64,000 nt of DNA from Sedimenticola_A sp040506895 (GTDB lineage: Bacteria > Pseudomonadota > Gammaproteobacteria > Chromatiales > Chromatiaceae): NCBI GenBank assembly GCA_040506895.1, contig JBEVVY010000001.1, positions 2,201,474 to 2,265,473 of the forward strand, given 5' to 3'. Under the pieces are notes generated by a model. The model made no database searches. It worked only from the letters and a program-made list of their open reading frames with translations, and was not told the origin of the DNA. Each line of letters opens with the position of its first letter. The stretch's first letter is position 1. A program made the position numbers and the translations under genes. Shown piece by piece: positions 44,262 through 52,160 of the stretch.

Positions 44262-44609
44262 TCAGGCGACCTCCAGCAGCTCCACTTCGAAGACCAGGGT
44301 GGCGTTGGGAGGTATCACGCCTCCGGCACCTGCCGCGCCGTAACCCAGCTGGGGCGGAATGGTGAGTTTTCTTTTTCCACCCACCTTCATTCCCTGTACG
44401 CCTTCATCCCAGCCACGGATAACCCTCCCGGCCCCCAGGGGGAAGCGGAACGGATCGTTGCGGTCGAGACTGGAGTCGAACTTGCTTCCGTCGGTCAGCC
44501 AGCCGGTATAGTGCACAGTGACATTGTTGCCTGCTTTGGCCTGCTCGCCATCACCTTCCACAAGATCTTCGTACTTCAGGCCGGAATCGGTCATCTTCTC
44601 AGTCATCAT
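44262..44609 (-). CDS. FKBP-type peptidyl-prolyl isomerase, cytosolic
   Basis: 115 residues, single FKBP domain with no signal: VTVHYTGWLTDGSKFDSS, VIRGWDEGVQGMKVGGKRKLTIPPQLGYG and VIPPNATLVFEVELL. All active-site aromatics of the family are present. Its stop nearly touches the start of nadC downstream, so they are co-transcribed. Confidence 0.93.
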   Translation of the reverse strand: MMTEKMTDSGLKYEDLVEGDGEQAKAGNNVTVHYTGWLTDGSKFDSSLDRNDPFRFPLGAGRVIRGWDEGVQGMKVGGKRKLTIPPQLGYGAAGAGGVIPPNATLVFEVELLEVA

Positions 44610-44696
44610 GCTTCCTCGTATCGGTTATCAGCTCATGGTGCCGGGTCAAAGCCCGCATTGTATGACAAGGCCCACCGGGTGTCAGGCAGGCGCACA

Positions 44697-44721
44697 AAAA
44701 ACACCCCCAACCAGGTGGGGG
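44697..44721 (-). terminator. Terminator after the DUF1631 gene
   Basis: Minus strand: CCCCCA stem pairing TGGGGG, followed by a T6 run, about 60 bp past the stop of the gene at 44784. Confidence 0.85.
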
Positions 44722-44783
44722 CAGCACAGCAATAGCTTGGAATATTTCGGACTCCCGGCCCAGGGGGCCGGATTCAGCCGCTC

Positions 44784-47054
44784 TTAGCGGGCCTTGGATT
44801 CGGTATCGTTGAGCACATCGATCATCGCCTTGAGCGCCCGGTCCATCAACGGGGTCTCCTGGCGGTCGATGGAGGCCGCCCGCCCATCCTTGAGCCACAT
44901 GGCAAGGCCTTCGAGCTGCAGCTCGGCGACCTTCATGCCCTTGCGGTTGACGAACAGGCAGCGCCCGGTCACATCGCTGCGCCAGGCCAGCTTGGCACGA
45001 AACGACTTGCCGTTGGCACCGGTCATATCGAGCCAGGTACCAACCTCGATGGCCTTTGCCTGCTGAAGGTGGGCATCATCCGGGACAGCGGTTTCGTTCC
45101 TGCCCTGGAGAGAGACTTCGGCAGCCACCCCCTGTGGAGCGCCCGTATTTTCACGACCCTCCGGGGAGGCAGCATGAGGGGAGGTGGCCAGCATGCCACA
45201 CGCTTCCATCTGGGATACATGACCCTTCTCCCCCTCGCCCTTGAGACAGGCCAGGTGAAAGCTCTGAAGCTCCTTGAAGATACGGGTCATCTTGTGCTGA
45301 TCGTAAGAGAGATCTGTCAGGCCGGCACGCAGCCCCTTGAGTAGATCGGGAATAGCCTGCAGGAGTTCCTGGCGCTCTTCACGGCCGTCCTTCGGTTGCA
45401 CGCTCCAGAGCAGCTTATCCAGCAACTCAACGCTGTACTTCCAGTCAGCGCTGTCCAGCCCCTTGCGCAGGGCGATCAGCAGCAACACGTCCTTCCATGC
45501 GTCGGTGGCCATTCCCGCAACAACGGTGGGATAGGAGGGATAGCGCAACAGGCTCTCCCTGATCTGCTGAAACACCCGCTCCCTGGAGCTGTTGAGCCGC
45601 TCCTTACCCTGGGTGACCTGGGTGGCACGGGCCTCGGCGATATCGGCACTGTGGTTCTCTCGCGCCAGAAAAGCGGCAAACTGCTCGTTCAGCTCTTCAA
45701 ACAGGCCGATGTCATCGATAAATTCATTGTTGATGCGCTCGACGATGGAGGCTATGCGGGCGTAGAGGCCGCCCTCGGACCTGCTCTTCTCCTCGGACCA
45801 GCCCACCGCGGCCTTGGCCAGGCTGTTGAGCAGCTGTCTCGCCGGATGGCCCTTGTTGCTGAAGAAGCTCCGATCCTGAATCGCCACCTTGAGCATCGGA
45901 ATCTGCAACCGTGCCAGCAGTGCCTTCATGGCATCTGGAATGCTGTGATCATCCAGGATGAACTCGAAGAGCATGGAGATGACGTCGATCACATCCTCTT
46001 CTGGACGCCCCAGAACCCTGCCCTGGCCTGAAGCACCAGAGAGCTGGCCCTGCAAACGATCGCGAAGATCGATCACGTTGGAGTCGCTGCCAACCTCCTG
46101 CATCTTCTGTATGGATGTGAGGGCGCCCAGCAGCTCAGCCGTCTGCACCACCTTGAGGGTCGCAGGGGTACCGGGAGAGGTGATGCCACGCTCTTCGCGA
46201 CGCTGCTCGAGCAGCCCCTGGAGCATGACGAACAGGTCCCGGGAGAGTGCCGGATCGGGCTCATCGCCAGGCCGGTCACCCCTTGGATCCGCATCTCCCT
46301 CCTCTTCCACCCGCCTGAGGGCGGGAGATACCGGGTGCCTGCGGATATTTTTCGCCAGCTTGGGGACCACCCCGGCCTTGACCAGGATGGCATTGAGTTC
46401 GTCGTAGAGGTTGCCGAGGTACTCGACAACCTGGCGTTCGAACTGCTTGAAAATAATCAGTTTGACGGAGAGCTCGACATCCAGGTCGATCACCAGCTCC
46501 CTGAAGACAGTGGCAACCGCATAGGGCGCAACGGGATTGTTCTTACTGTCGATCTCCACGCCGCCGAGGATATGCCCAAACCGCGTATCCAGCGCATAGA
46601 GATCCCGGAAAAAGCGGCTTTCGCCCTTGGAGATCATGTTGTTGACCGCCAAGCCCTCTTCGAGATCATCGTTGTCGATCAGGCTGATCTGGTCGCTATC
46701 GAACTCCGCCACCAGCTCTTCAGACGTGGTCTGGTCGGGGCCCTGGCTCCAGAAACGGTCGAAACGGCCAAGAAACCGGCCATTGAAGCTGTCCTCTATC
46801 CCCTCGCGCTGCTTGCGCAGGTCTCGCATGGTGTCGAAATAGACGTTTTGACGGGCATTGCTTTCGGCCTTGTCGGCGAGCTCATAGAGCTTGTCATCGA
46901 CCGTTTCGAACATGTGGTCCATGAGACGCGGCAGCACTTGCAGAACGACCTGCCGGCAGGCATTGACCGTGTTTCGGTACTCATCACGTACGGCATACTG
47001 GCGCTCTCCAGAGCCTGCGCCGCCAAAATCGATGATATTGTCCCACTGAGCCAT
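44784..47054 (-). CDS. DUF1631-family protein with PilZ-like C-terminus
   Basis: 756 residues, soluble. N-terminal and central helical regions with DDKLYELADKAESNARQN and the DUF1631-type core (FILDDHSIPDAMKALLARLQIPMLKVAIQD, quoted in parts). The C-terminus, TWLDMTGANGKSFRAKLAW...CLFVNRKGMKV, resembles a PilZ domain that could bind c-di-GMP, though the RxxxR site is not clear. Family function is unknown; genes of this family occur in gammaproteobacteria near signalling genes. Divergent from the DUF1538 operon with 270 bp between. Confidence 0.75.
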   Translation of the reverse strand: MAQWDNIIDFGGAGSGERQYAVRDEYRNTVNACRQVVLQVLPRLMDHMFETVDDKLYELADKAESNARQNVYFDTMRDLRKQREGIEDSFNGRFLGRFDRFWSQGPDQTTSEELVAEFDSDQISLIDNDDLEEGLAVNNMISKGESRFFRDLYALDTRFGHILGGVEIDSKNNPVAPYAVATVFRELVIDLDVELSVKLIIFKQFERQVVEYLGNLYDELNAILVKAGVVPKLAKNIRRHPVSPALRRVEEEGDADPRGDRPGDEPDPALSRDLFVMLQGLLEQRREERGITSPGTPATLKVVQTAELLGALTSIQKMQEVGSDSNVIDLRDRLQGQLSGASGQGRVLGRPEEDVIDVISMLFEFILDDHSIPDAMKALLARLQIPMLKVAIQDRSFFSNKGHPARQLLNSLAKAAVGWSEEKSRSEGGLYARIASIVERINNEFIDDIGLFEELNEQFAAFLARENHSADIAEARATQVTQGKERLNSSRERVFQQIRESLLRYPSYPTVVAGMATDAWKDVLLLIALRKGLDSADWKYSVELLDKLLWSVQPKDGREERQELLQAIPDLLKGLRAGLTDLSYDQHKMTRIFKELQSFHLACLKGEGEKGHVSQMEACGMLATSPHAASPEGRENTGAPQGVAAEVSLQGRNETAVPDDAHLQQAKAIEVGTWLDMTGANGKSFRAKLAWRSDVTGRCLFVNRKGMKVAELQLEGLAMWLKDGRAASIDRQETPLMDRALKAMIDVLNDTESKAR

Positions 47055-47323
47055 ATCAGTTAATCGCCCTAGACTGTTTCAGTGCCTCTTGGGGGCACCC
47101 TGTTATGCTAAAGCGTACTCCTGTGGATTCCCCTTTGCTGTGACTGCATTCACACTCTCCATGCCATGGTAGACTGCTGCCTGCATCTGTGATCCACATC
47201 CAGAAACGCGCACACCTTAGAATAATACAGCAATGGATAGCAGTTTAGACCATTTTTTGACACGACATCGAGTGGCAATAGAAATCTGTTAACATGCTAC
47301 GCTGGCTCATGTAAGGTCATTTT

Positions 47324-48058
47324 GTGGGAAAACTGATACGTCATCTCTGGAAATCGATGCTGGACAGCGTCCGCGACCTCGCCCCGATCATCGGGGTAAT
47401 CGCCTTTTTCCAGCTGGTTGTTCTGCAACAACCGATCCCGAATCTCCTGGACCTGCTGCTGGGCACAATGCTGGTGATAATCGGCCTCACCCTCTTCGTG
47501 CATGGGCTCAAGATCGGGCTTTTCCCCATTGGCGAGTCCATGGCCCACGATTTCGCCAACAAGGGAAGCCTGTTCTGGCTCGTGGCCTTTGCCTTTGCCC
47601 TAGGGTTCGGCACCACGGTGGCCGAACCCGCCCTGATCGCCGTGGCCAACGAGGCCGCCACCGTTGCCGCCGAGGGCGGGATGATCGCCAACACGGACGA
47701 TGACAGGGCCGACTATGCCAATGGCCTGCGCATGACGGTCGCCGTCTCGGTCGGCCTGGCCATCGTGATCGGCGTCATCCGCATCATCAAGGGCTGGCCG
47801 GTGCAATACCTGATCATGGGGGGCTATATCGGGGTGGTCATCATGACCATCTTCGCTCCGCAGGAGATCATCGGCATCGCCTACGACTCCGGGGGTGTAA
47901 CGACCTCCACCATTACAGTCCCCCTGGTCACTGCCCTGGGTGTCGGCCTTGCAACCAGTATACGCGGGCGAAACCCCATGACCGATGGCTTTGGCCTGAT
48001 CGCCTTCGCCTCACTCACCCCCATGATCTTCGTCATGGGATACGGAATGGTGATCTGA
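47324..48058 (+). CDS. DUF1538 membrane protein, first paralogue
   Basis: 244 residues from a GTG start (AAGG eight bases upstream), about seven hydrophobic helices. Two conserved blocks are shared with the next gene: GFGTTVAEPALIAVA in a helix break and AYDSGGVTTSTITVPLVTALG near the C-terminus, followed by GRNPMTDGFGLIAFASL. Such paired polar breaks in helices are typical of ion or solute sites in transporters. Function of the family is unsettled. Ends TGATG, with the next ATG one base overlapped. Confidence 0.8.
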   Translation: MGKLIRHLWKSMLDSVRDLAPIIGVIAFFQLVVLQQPIPNLLDLLLGTMLVIIGLTLFVHGLKIGLFPIGESMAHDFANKGSLFWLVAFAFALGFGTTVAEPALIAVANEAATVAAEGGMIANTDDDRADYANGLRMTVAVSVGLAIVIGVIRIIKGWPVQYLIMGGYIGVVIMTIFAPQEIIGIAYDSGGVTTSTITVPLVTALGVGLATSIRGRNPMTDGFGLIAFASLTPMIFVMGYGMVI

Positions 48059-48855
48059 TGGACGGCCTGCTTGAGTTCTTCGATGTCCTGGTCGCCACGA
48101 TACGTGACGTCATCCCCATCGCCGCAATCATTTTCGGCTTCCAGTTCCTGGTGCTGCGCAAGCCGATCCCGAATATTCGACAGATCCTGATCGGCTTCGG
48201 CTTCGTACTCCTGGGTCTCGCCTTCTTCCTGCAGGGACTGGAGCAGGCGCTGTTCCCGCTTGGGAAACTGATGGCGGAACAGCTCACGGCGCCCGAGTTT
48301 CTCGGCATCACCGAGACTGCCGCTGAGATCTCCAACAACTGGCAGCACTACCTCTGGGTCTACCTGTTCGCCTTCGCCATCGGCTTCTCGACCACCATCG
48401 CCGAGCCGTCCCTGATCGCCGTGGCGATCAAGGCCAACCAGGTTTCGGGTGGTGCCGTCGGCACCTGGGGGCTGCGCATCGCCGTCGCCATCGGTGTCGC
48501 CGTGGGCATCTCCCTCGGCGCATACCGCATCGTGACCGGCACCCCCCTGCACTACTACATCATCGCTGGCTACATCGTCGTCATTGCGCAGACGATGTTC
48601 AGCCCAAAGTCGATCATCGCCCTGGCCTACGACTCGGGTGGTGTTACCACCTCGACTGTCACCGTCCCCCTGGTGGCCGCCCTCGGATTGGGGCTTTCCA
48701 GCAACATACCGGGACGCAACCCGCTGCTGGACGGTTTCGGATTGATCGCTTTCGCAAGTCTTTTCCCCATCATGAGCGTTATGGGATACGCACAACTCAG
48801 TGAATGGCAGGCACGTAGAGCCGCAAATCGCCGTGCCGCCAACAACGGAGAATAA
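48058..48855 (+). CDS. DUF1538 membrane protein, second paralogue
   Basis: 265 residues; roughly seven to eight membrane helices. Shares DVIPIAAIIFGFQFLVLRKPIPN, GFSTTIAEPSLIAVA and AYDSGGVTTSTVTVPLVAALG (as short pieces) with the preceding gene, plus an extra ~20-residue loop before the first block and a basic C-terminal tail (WQARRAANRRAANNG). The two probably form a hetero-oligomer. Third gene begins 3 bp after its stop. Confidence 0.8.
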   Translation: MDGLLEFFDVLVATIRDVIPIAAIIFGFQFLVLRKPIPNIRQILIGFGFVLLGLAFFLQGLEQALFPLGKLMAEQLTAPEFLGITETAAEISNNWQHYLWVYLFAFAIGFSTTIAEPSLIAVAIKANQVSGGAVGTWGLRIAVAIGVAVGISLGAYRIVTGTPLHYYIIAGYIVVIAQTMFSPKSIIALAYDSGGVTTSTVTVPLVAALGLGLSSNIPGRNPLLDGFGLIAFASLFPIMSVMGYAQLSEWQARRAANRRAANNGE

Positions 48856-48857
48856 CC

Positions 48858-49208
48858 ATGCATTTCAAACTCATCATCACACTGATCGAAGACAGCAAGA
48901 CCAATGCCGTCGTCGAAGCCGCCCGCAAAGCGGGCGCAACCGGCTCTACGGTCATCAACCAGGCCCGGGGTGAGGGAGTTCAGAAGAACAAGACTTTTTT
49001 CGGCCTGAATCTCGAGATCCAGCGTGACATGGTACTTCTGCTTGTGGAGGAGCACCTGAGCCGATCGATCCTTGAGACCATCGCCGAGGTGGGCAAGTTC
49101 GAGGAGAAACCGGGAACAGGTATCGCCTTTCAGATCGACGTGGAGGACGCCGTGGGCGTCACCCACCAGATCAGGGAGTTGACCAGTGTCGTGGAGGATG
49201 AGTTATGA
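48858..49208 (+). CDS. PII-like signalling protein of the DUF1538 operon
   Basis: 116 residues with the PII (GlnB) fold: FKLIITLIEDSKTNAVVEAARKAGATGSTVIN, then a short T-loop region, and EKPGTGIAFQIDVEDAVGV in place of the PII C-terminal signature. The T-loop is shortened and lacks the uridylylation Tyr of GlnB, so it is a PII-like protein, as SbtB and related transport-linked regulators are. It is likely to bind an adenine nucleotide and act on the adjacent membrane pair. Overlaps the CBS gene by four bases. Confidence 0.85.
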   Translation: MHFKLIITLIEDSKTNAVVEAARKAGATGSTVINQARGEGVQKNKTFFGLNLEIQRDMVLLLVEEHLSRSILETIAEVGKFEEKPGTGIAFQIDVEDAVGVTHQIRELTSVVEDEL

Positions 49209-49606
49209 GTGAACGTCAGATAACCCGTGTCCGGGACATTATGAAGACCCATTTCGATACAGTGGACGGCATGGATACCGTGGAGTCGGCCCTGGAAAAG
49301 ATGGCACATGTCGAGACCAAGTGCCTGGTGGTGAAACGGCGCAATGATCACGACGAGAACGGCATCGTGATGATTTCTGACATCGCCCGCAAGGTACTGG
49401 CCAAGGATCGCTCGGCCGATCGCATCAACATTTACGAAATCATGTCCAAACCGGTGATCACCGTCGATCCGGAGATGGATATCCGCTACGCGGCACGACT
49501 GTTTACAAAGTACGAGCTTTCGCGTGCGCCCGTGGTCGAGAACCGGGAGATCGTCGGCATTGTGAGCATGACGGACATGGTCATAAAGGGCCTGCGCAGG
49601 AGATGA
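49205..49606 (+). CDS. CBS-pair protein of the DUF1538 operon
   Basis: 133 residues, two CBS domains: VRDIMKTHFDTVDGMDTVESALEKMAHVETKCLVV and IMSKPVITVDPEMDIRYAARLFTKYELSRAPVV, ending GIVSMTDMVIKGL. Binds adenosine nucleotides in relatives. Translationally coupled both to the PII-like gene (ATGA) and to ampD (ATGA), so it is embedded in the operon. Confidence 0.88.
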   Translation: MSERQITRVRDIMKTHFDTVDGMDTVESALEKMAHVETKCLVVKRRNDHDENGIVMISDIARKVLAKDRSADRINIYEIMSKPVITVDPEMDIRYAARLFTKYELSRAPVVENREIVGIVSMTDMVIKGLRRR

Positions 49607-50151
49607 TCGTCACCCCTGAGGGGCTGCTTGAAGACGCACATCAGCACCTGTCGCCCAACCGGGACGATCGCCCGGATGGCAGCCCGATCGACCTGCTGGT
49701 GATTCACAACATCAGCCTGCCACCCGGCGAGTTCGGCGGCCCCTGGATCGAGAACCTGTTCCACAACTGCCTGGACCCCAACGCCCACCCCTACTTCAGG
49801 GATATCTGCCGGCTGCAGGTCTCGGCACACCTGCTGATCCGCCGCCAGGGCGAGATCATTCAGTACGTCCCCTTTACCCAACGCGCATGGCATGCCGGCG
49901 CCTCGATATTCGAAGGGCGCGAACGATGCAACGATTTCTCCATCGGCATTGAACTCGAGGGCGCCGATGAGACGCCCTACACAGATATCCAGTATCAGCG
50001 ACTGGCCGAGGTGGCCAGTGCAGTGATGTCACGCTATCCGGCGATCACGCCCGAGCGTATCGTCGGCCACAGCGACATCGCCCCGGAGAGAAAAACCGAC
50101 CCGGGTGACGCCTTCGACTGGCAGCGATTCCAGCAACTGCTGGCCGCCTGA
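49603..50151 (+). CDS. ampD: 1,6-anhydro-N-acetylmuramyl-L-alanine amidase AmpD
   Basis: 182 residues; ATG overlaps the CBS stop. Zinc amidase motifs: LLVIHNISLPP (first His), SAHLLIRRQGEIIQYVPF, RAWHAGASIFEGRERCNDFSIGIELEG and HSDIAPERKTDPGDAF (last ligands), as in AmpD. Cleaves anhydro-muropeptides during cell-wall recycling and thereby controls AmpR-type signalling. Followed by ampE. Confidence 0.95.
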   Translation: MIVTPEGLLEDAHQHLSPNRDDRPDGSPIDLLVIHNISLPPGEFGGPWIENLFHNCLDPNAHPYFRDICRLQVSAHLLIRRQGEIIQYVPFTQRAWHAGASIFEGRERCNDFSIGIELEGADETPYTDIQYQRLAEVASAVMSRYPAITPERIVGHSDIAPERKTDPGDAFDWQRFQQLLAA

Positions 50152-50200
50152 GGCGAAGCATGGATACAATGGGTCCCAACGACTGCCACACAGATAGACA

Positions 50201-51076
50201 ATGACCTTTTTAGCCATCCTGATCAGCCTGCTGCTCGACCGCTTTGCTCTCGAGCGGGAAGCGTACCGCCGTGGCCAGTGGTTCGACAGCTACAACAGCT
50301 GGCTTCAGTCACGACTGCCCGAACACCCACTGGCCGTTCTGCTGGTACCTGTGGTGCCGCTCATTGCGGTCGCCTGGTTCCAGTCAGTGTTCGACTCGGG
50401 TCTGTCGGCGCTGGTCTACAGCAGCATCGTACTGCTGTTCTGCCTCGGCCCCCTGGACCTCGACCGCCAGACCAACAAGCTCATAGACGAACTGGAAGCC
50501 GACCCGTCCGGGGACTCTGCGACGCTGACCGAGGTGCTGGGCGAGGAGACCAGGGCCGCCGATCCGGACACCCCGATCAGGCTTGCGGGGACCATTCTGT
50601 CGGAGGCCTGCAACCGGCTCTTCGGGGTCATCTTCTGGTTCATCCTGCTCGGCCCCCTGGGCGCTGCGCTCTACCGCATGGCCCACCACCACCGCATGGC
50701 CCACCACCTCAACGGCGGTGCGGACAGCACCGAGACCCTCGAGGATTCCGACAATGTCATGGCCCAGCTCTGCTACCTGCTGGACTGGCCAGCCGCAAGG
50801 ATGACCGCCCTTCTGTACGCGGTCAGCGGCAGTTTCGAGGATGCCATCCACGGCTGGAGAGCCAGTGTCGGCATGGCAGAGCATCGCCTGGAGGCGAACA
50901 GGCGCCTGCTGAGCGGTGCAGGTCTTGGTGCCCTGAGAATTGGTGAAGGTTTCGATGAACATCACTCCGCCTTCTCGACTGCCATTCTTGCAGAGACGGC
51001 ACTCGGCCTGGTCTGGCGGGCTTCACTGGTACTGCTCAGCCTGCTCGCCTTCGCTTACCTGGTCTACTGGTTATGA
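50201..51076 (+). CDS. ampE: AmpE-like membrane protein
   Basis: 291 residues: starts TFLAILISLLLDRFALE, has four membrane segments, and contains NRLFGVIFWFILLGPLGAALYRMAHHHR and LCYLLDWPAARMTALLYAVSGSFEDAIHGWR, characteristic of AmpE. Follows ampD by 50 bp and overlaps the phosphatase gene by four bases. Confidence 0.9.
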   Translation: MTFLAILISLLLDRFALEREAYRRGQWFDSYNSWLQSRLPEHPLAVLLVPVVPLIAVAWFQSVFDSGLSALVYSSIVLLFCLGPLDLDRQTNKLIDELEADPSGDSATLTEVLGEETRAADPDTPIRLAGTILSEACNRLFGVIFWFILLGPLGAALYRMAHHHRMAHHLNGGADSTETLEDSDNVMAQLCYLLDWPAARMTALLYAVSGSFEDAIHGWRASVGMAEHRLEANRRLLSGAGLGALRIGEGFDEHHSAFSTAILAETALGLVWRASLVLLSLLAFAYLVYWL

Positions 51077-51672
51077 AACAGGAAACACTTATCGATCTGC
51101 TGCGACATGGCCAGCCCGTCGGGGGCCGGCTCTACCGCGGCCAGCAGGATGACCCGCTGACCGAGTATGGCTGGGAGCAGATGTGGCATGCCGCCTCGGG
51201 CGAAACTCCCTGGCAGCACGTGATCACCTCGCCACTGCGCAGGTGCCGCGAGTTTGCCGAGGCGCTGACCGAAAGGCTGGCCATACCCCTGAGCGTGGAT
51301 GACCGCTTCCAGGAGCTTCACTACGGCGAGTGGGAGGGCAAGAGCCCCGATGAGCTGAAGGCCGACGACCCAGACATCATCTCACGCTACTTCCATGACC
51401 CCCACAACCACCGCCCACCGGGGGCCGAATACGTGGTGGACTTTATCGAGCGGGTGGGTGGTGCCTATGACCAGGTACTGGCGGAACACGCAGGAAAACA
51501 CCTACTGATCGTGGCCCACGCGGGGGTGATACGCGCCATCATCACCCGTGCACTCAACGCGCCCCCTGAGAGCGTCTTCAGAATGCACGTGGATACCGCA
51601 CACCTCAGCCGTATCCGTATAGACCAGGAGCGACCGCCTACACTGATGTTTCACGGCCGCAACCGGCTATAG
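51073..51672 (+). CDS. Histidine phosphatase (CobC-like)
   Basis: 199 residues of the phosphoglycerate-mutase-like family: LLRHGQP with the phospho-His, PLRRCREFAEAL, FQELHYGEWEGK and IVAHAGVIRAI. Similar to alpha-ribazole phosphatase, but no cobalamin genes are in the window, so the substrate is open. Overlaps ampE by four bases. Confidence 0.88.
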   Translation: MKQETLIDLLRHGQPVGGRLYRGQQDDPLTEYGWEQMWHAASGETPWQHVITSPLRRCREFAEALTERLAIPLSVDDRFQELHYGEWEGKSPDELKADDPDIISRYFHDPHNHRPPGAEYVVDFIERVGGAYDQVLAEHAGKHLLIVAHAGVIRAIITRALNAPPESVFRMHVDTAHLSRIRIDQERPPTLMFHGRNRL

Positions 51673-51680
51673 AAAGATTC

Positions 51681-52160
51681 TCACCCTGCCTGCCGGGACT
51701 CTTCCGGCTCGCCGCGAAAGGCGTCCAGAAGCATCAGCACCACACCCACGAAGATCGCCGAATCAGCGATGTTGAAGGCCGGCCAGTGCCACTGACCGTA
51801 GTAGAGATCGAGAAAGTCGATGACATGGCCGAACAGCACCCGGTCGATGAGGTTGCCGATGGCACCACCCACGATCAGGCTGAGAGAGATTGCAATGAGA
51901 CGCTCGCGCTGTTGCAGGCGCGAGATCCAGATCACCAGGATGATGCTGACCAGCAGCGCCAGCCCGGAGAAGAACCAGCGCTGCCAACCCCCCTGGTCAC
52001 TGAGAAAACTGAATGCAGCCCCCTCGTTGTAGGCCAGGGTCAGGTTGAAGAACGGCATCACCGGAACAGCCTCGTAGAGCATCAGGCTCGACTCGACCAG
52101 CTGCTTGCTGACCTGGTCAAGCCCGATGACGATCGCCGAAAGCCAGAGCCAACGCAACAT
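51681..52160 (-). CDS. lspA: Lipoprotein signal peptidase
   Basis: 159 residues, four membrane helices. Catalytic Asp pair in the LspA motifs: NTYNEGAAFSF-type LTLAYNEGAAFSFL and FNIADSAIFVG; also GNLIDRVLFGHVIDFLD. Removes the signal from prolipoproteins. ATG at 52160 overlaps the ileS stop by one base. Confidence 0.95.
   Translation of the reverse strand: MLRWLWLSAIVIGLDQVSKQLVESSLMLYEAVPVMPFFNLTLAYNEGAAFSFLSDQGGWQRWFFSGLALLVSIILVIWISRLQQRERLIAISLSLIVGGAIGNLIDRVLFGHVIDFLDLYYGQWHWPAFNIADSAIFVGVVLMLLDAFRGEPEESRQAG

Noticed and set aside
47257..47285. TTGACA as a -35 for the DUF1538 operon
   Set aside because: No convincing -10 at 16-18 bp spacing.
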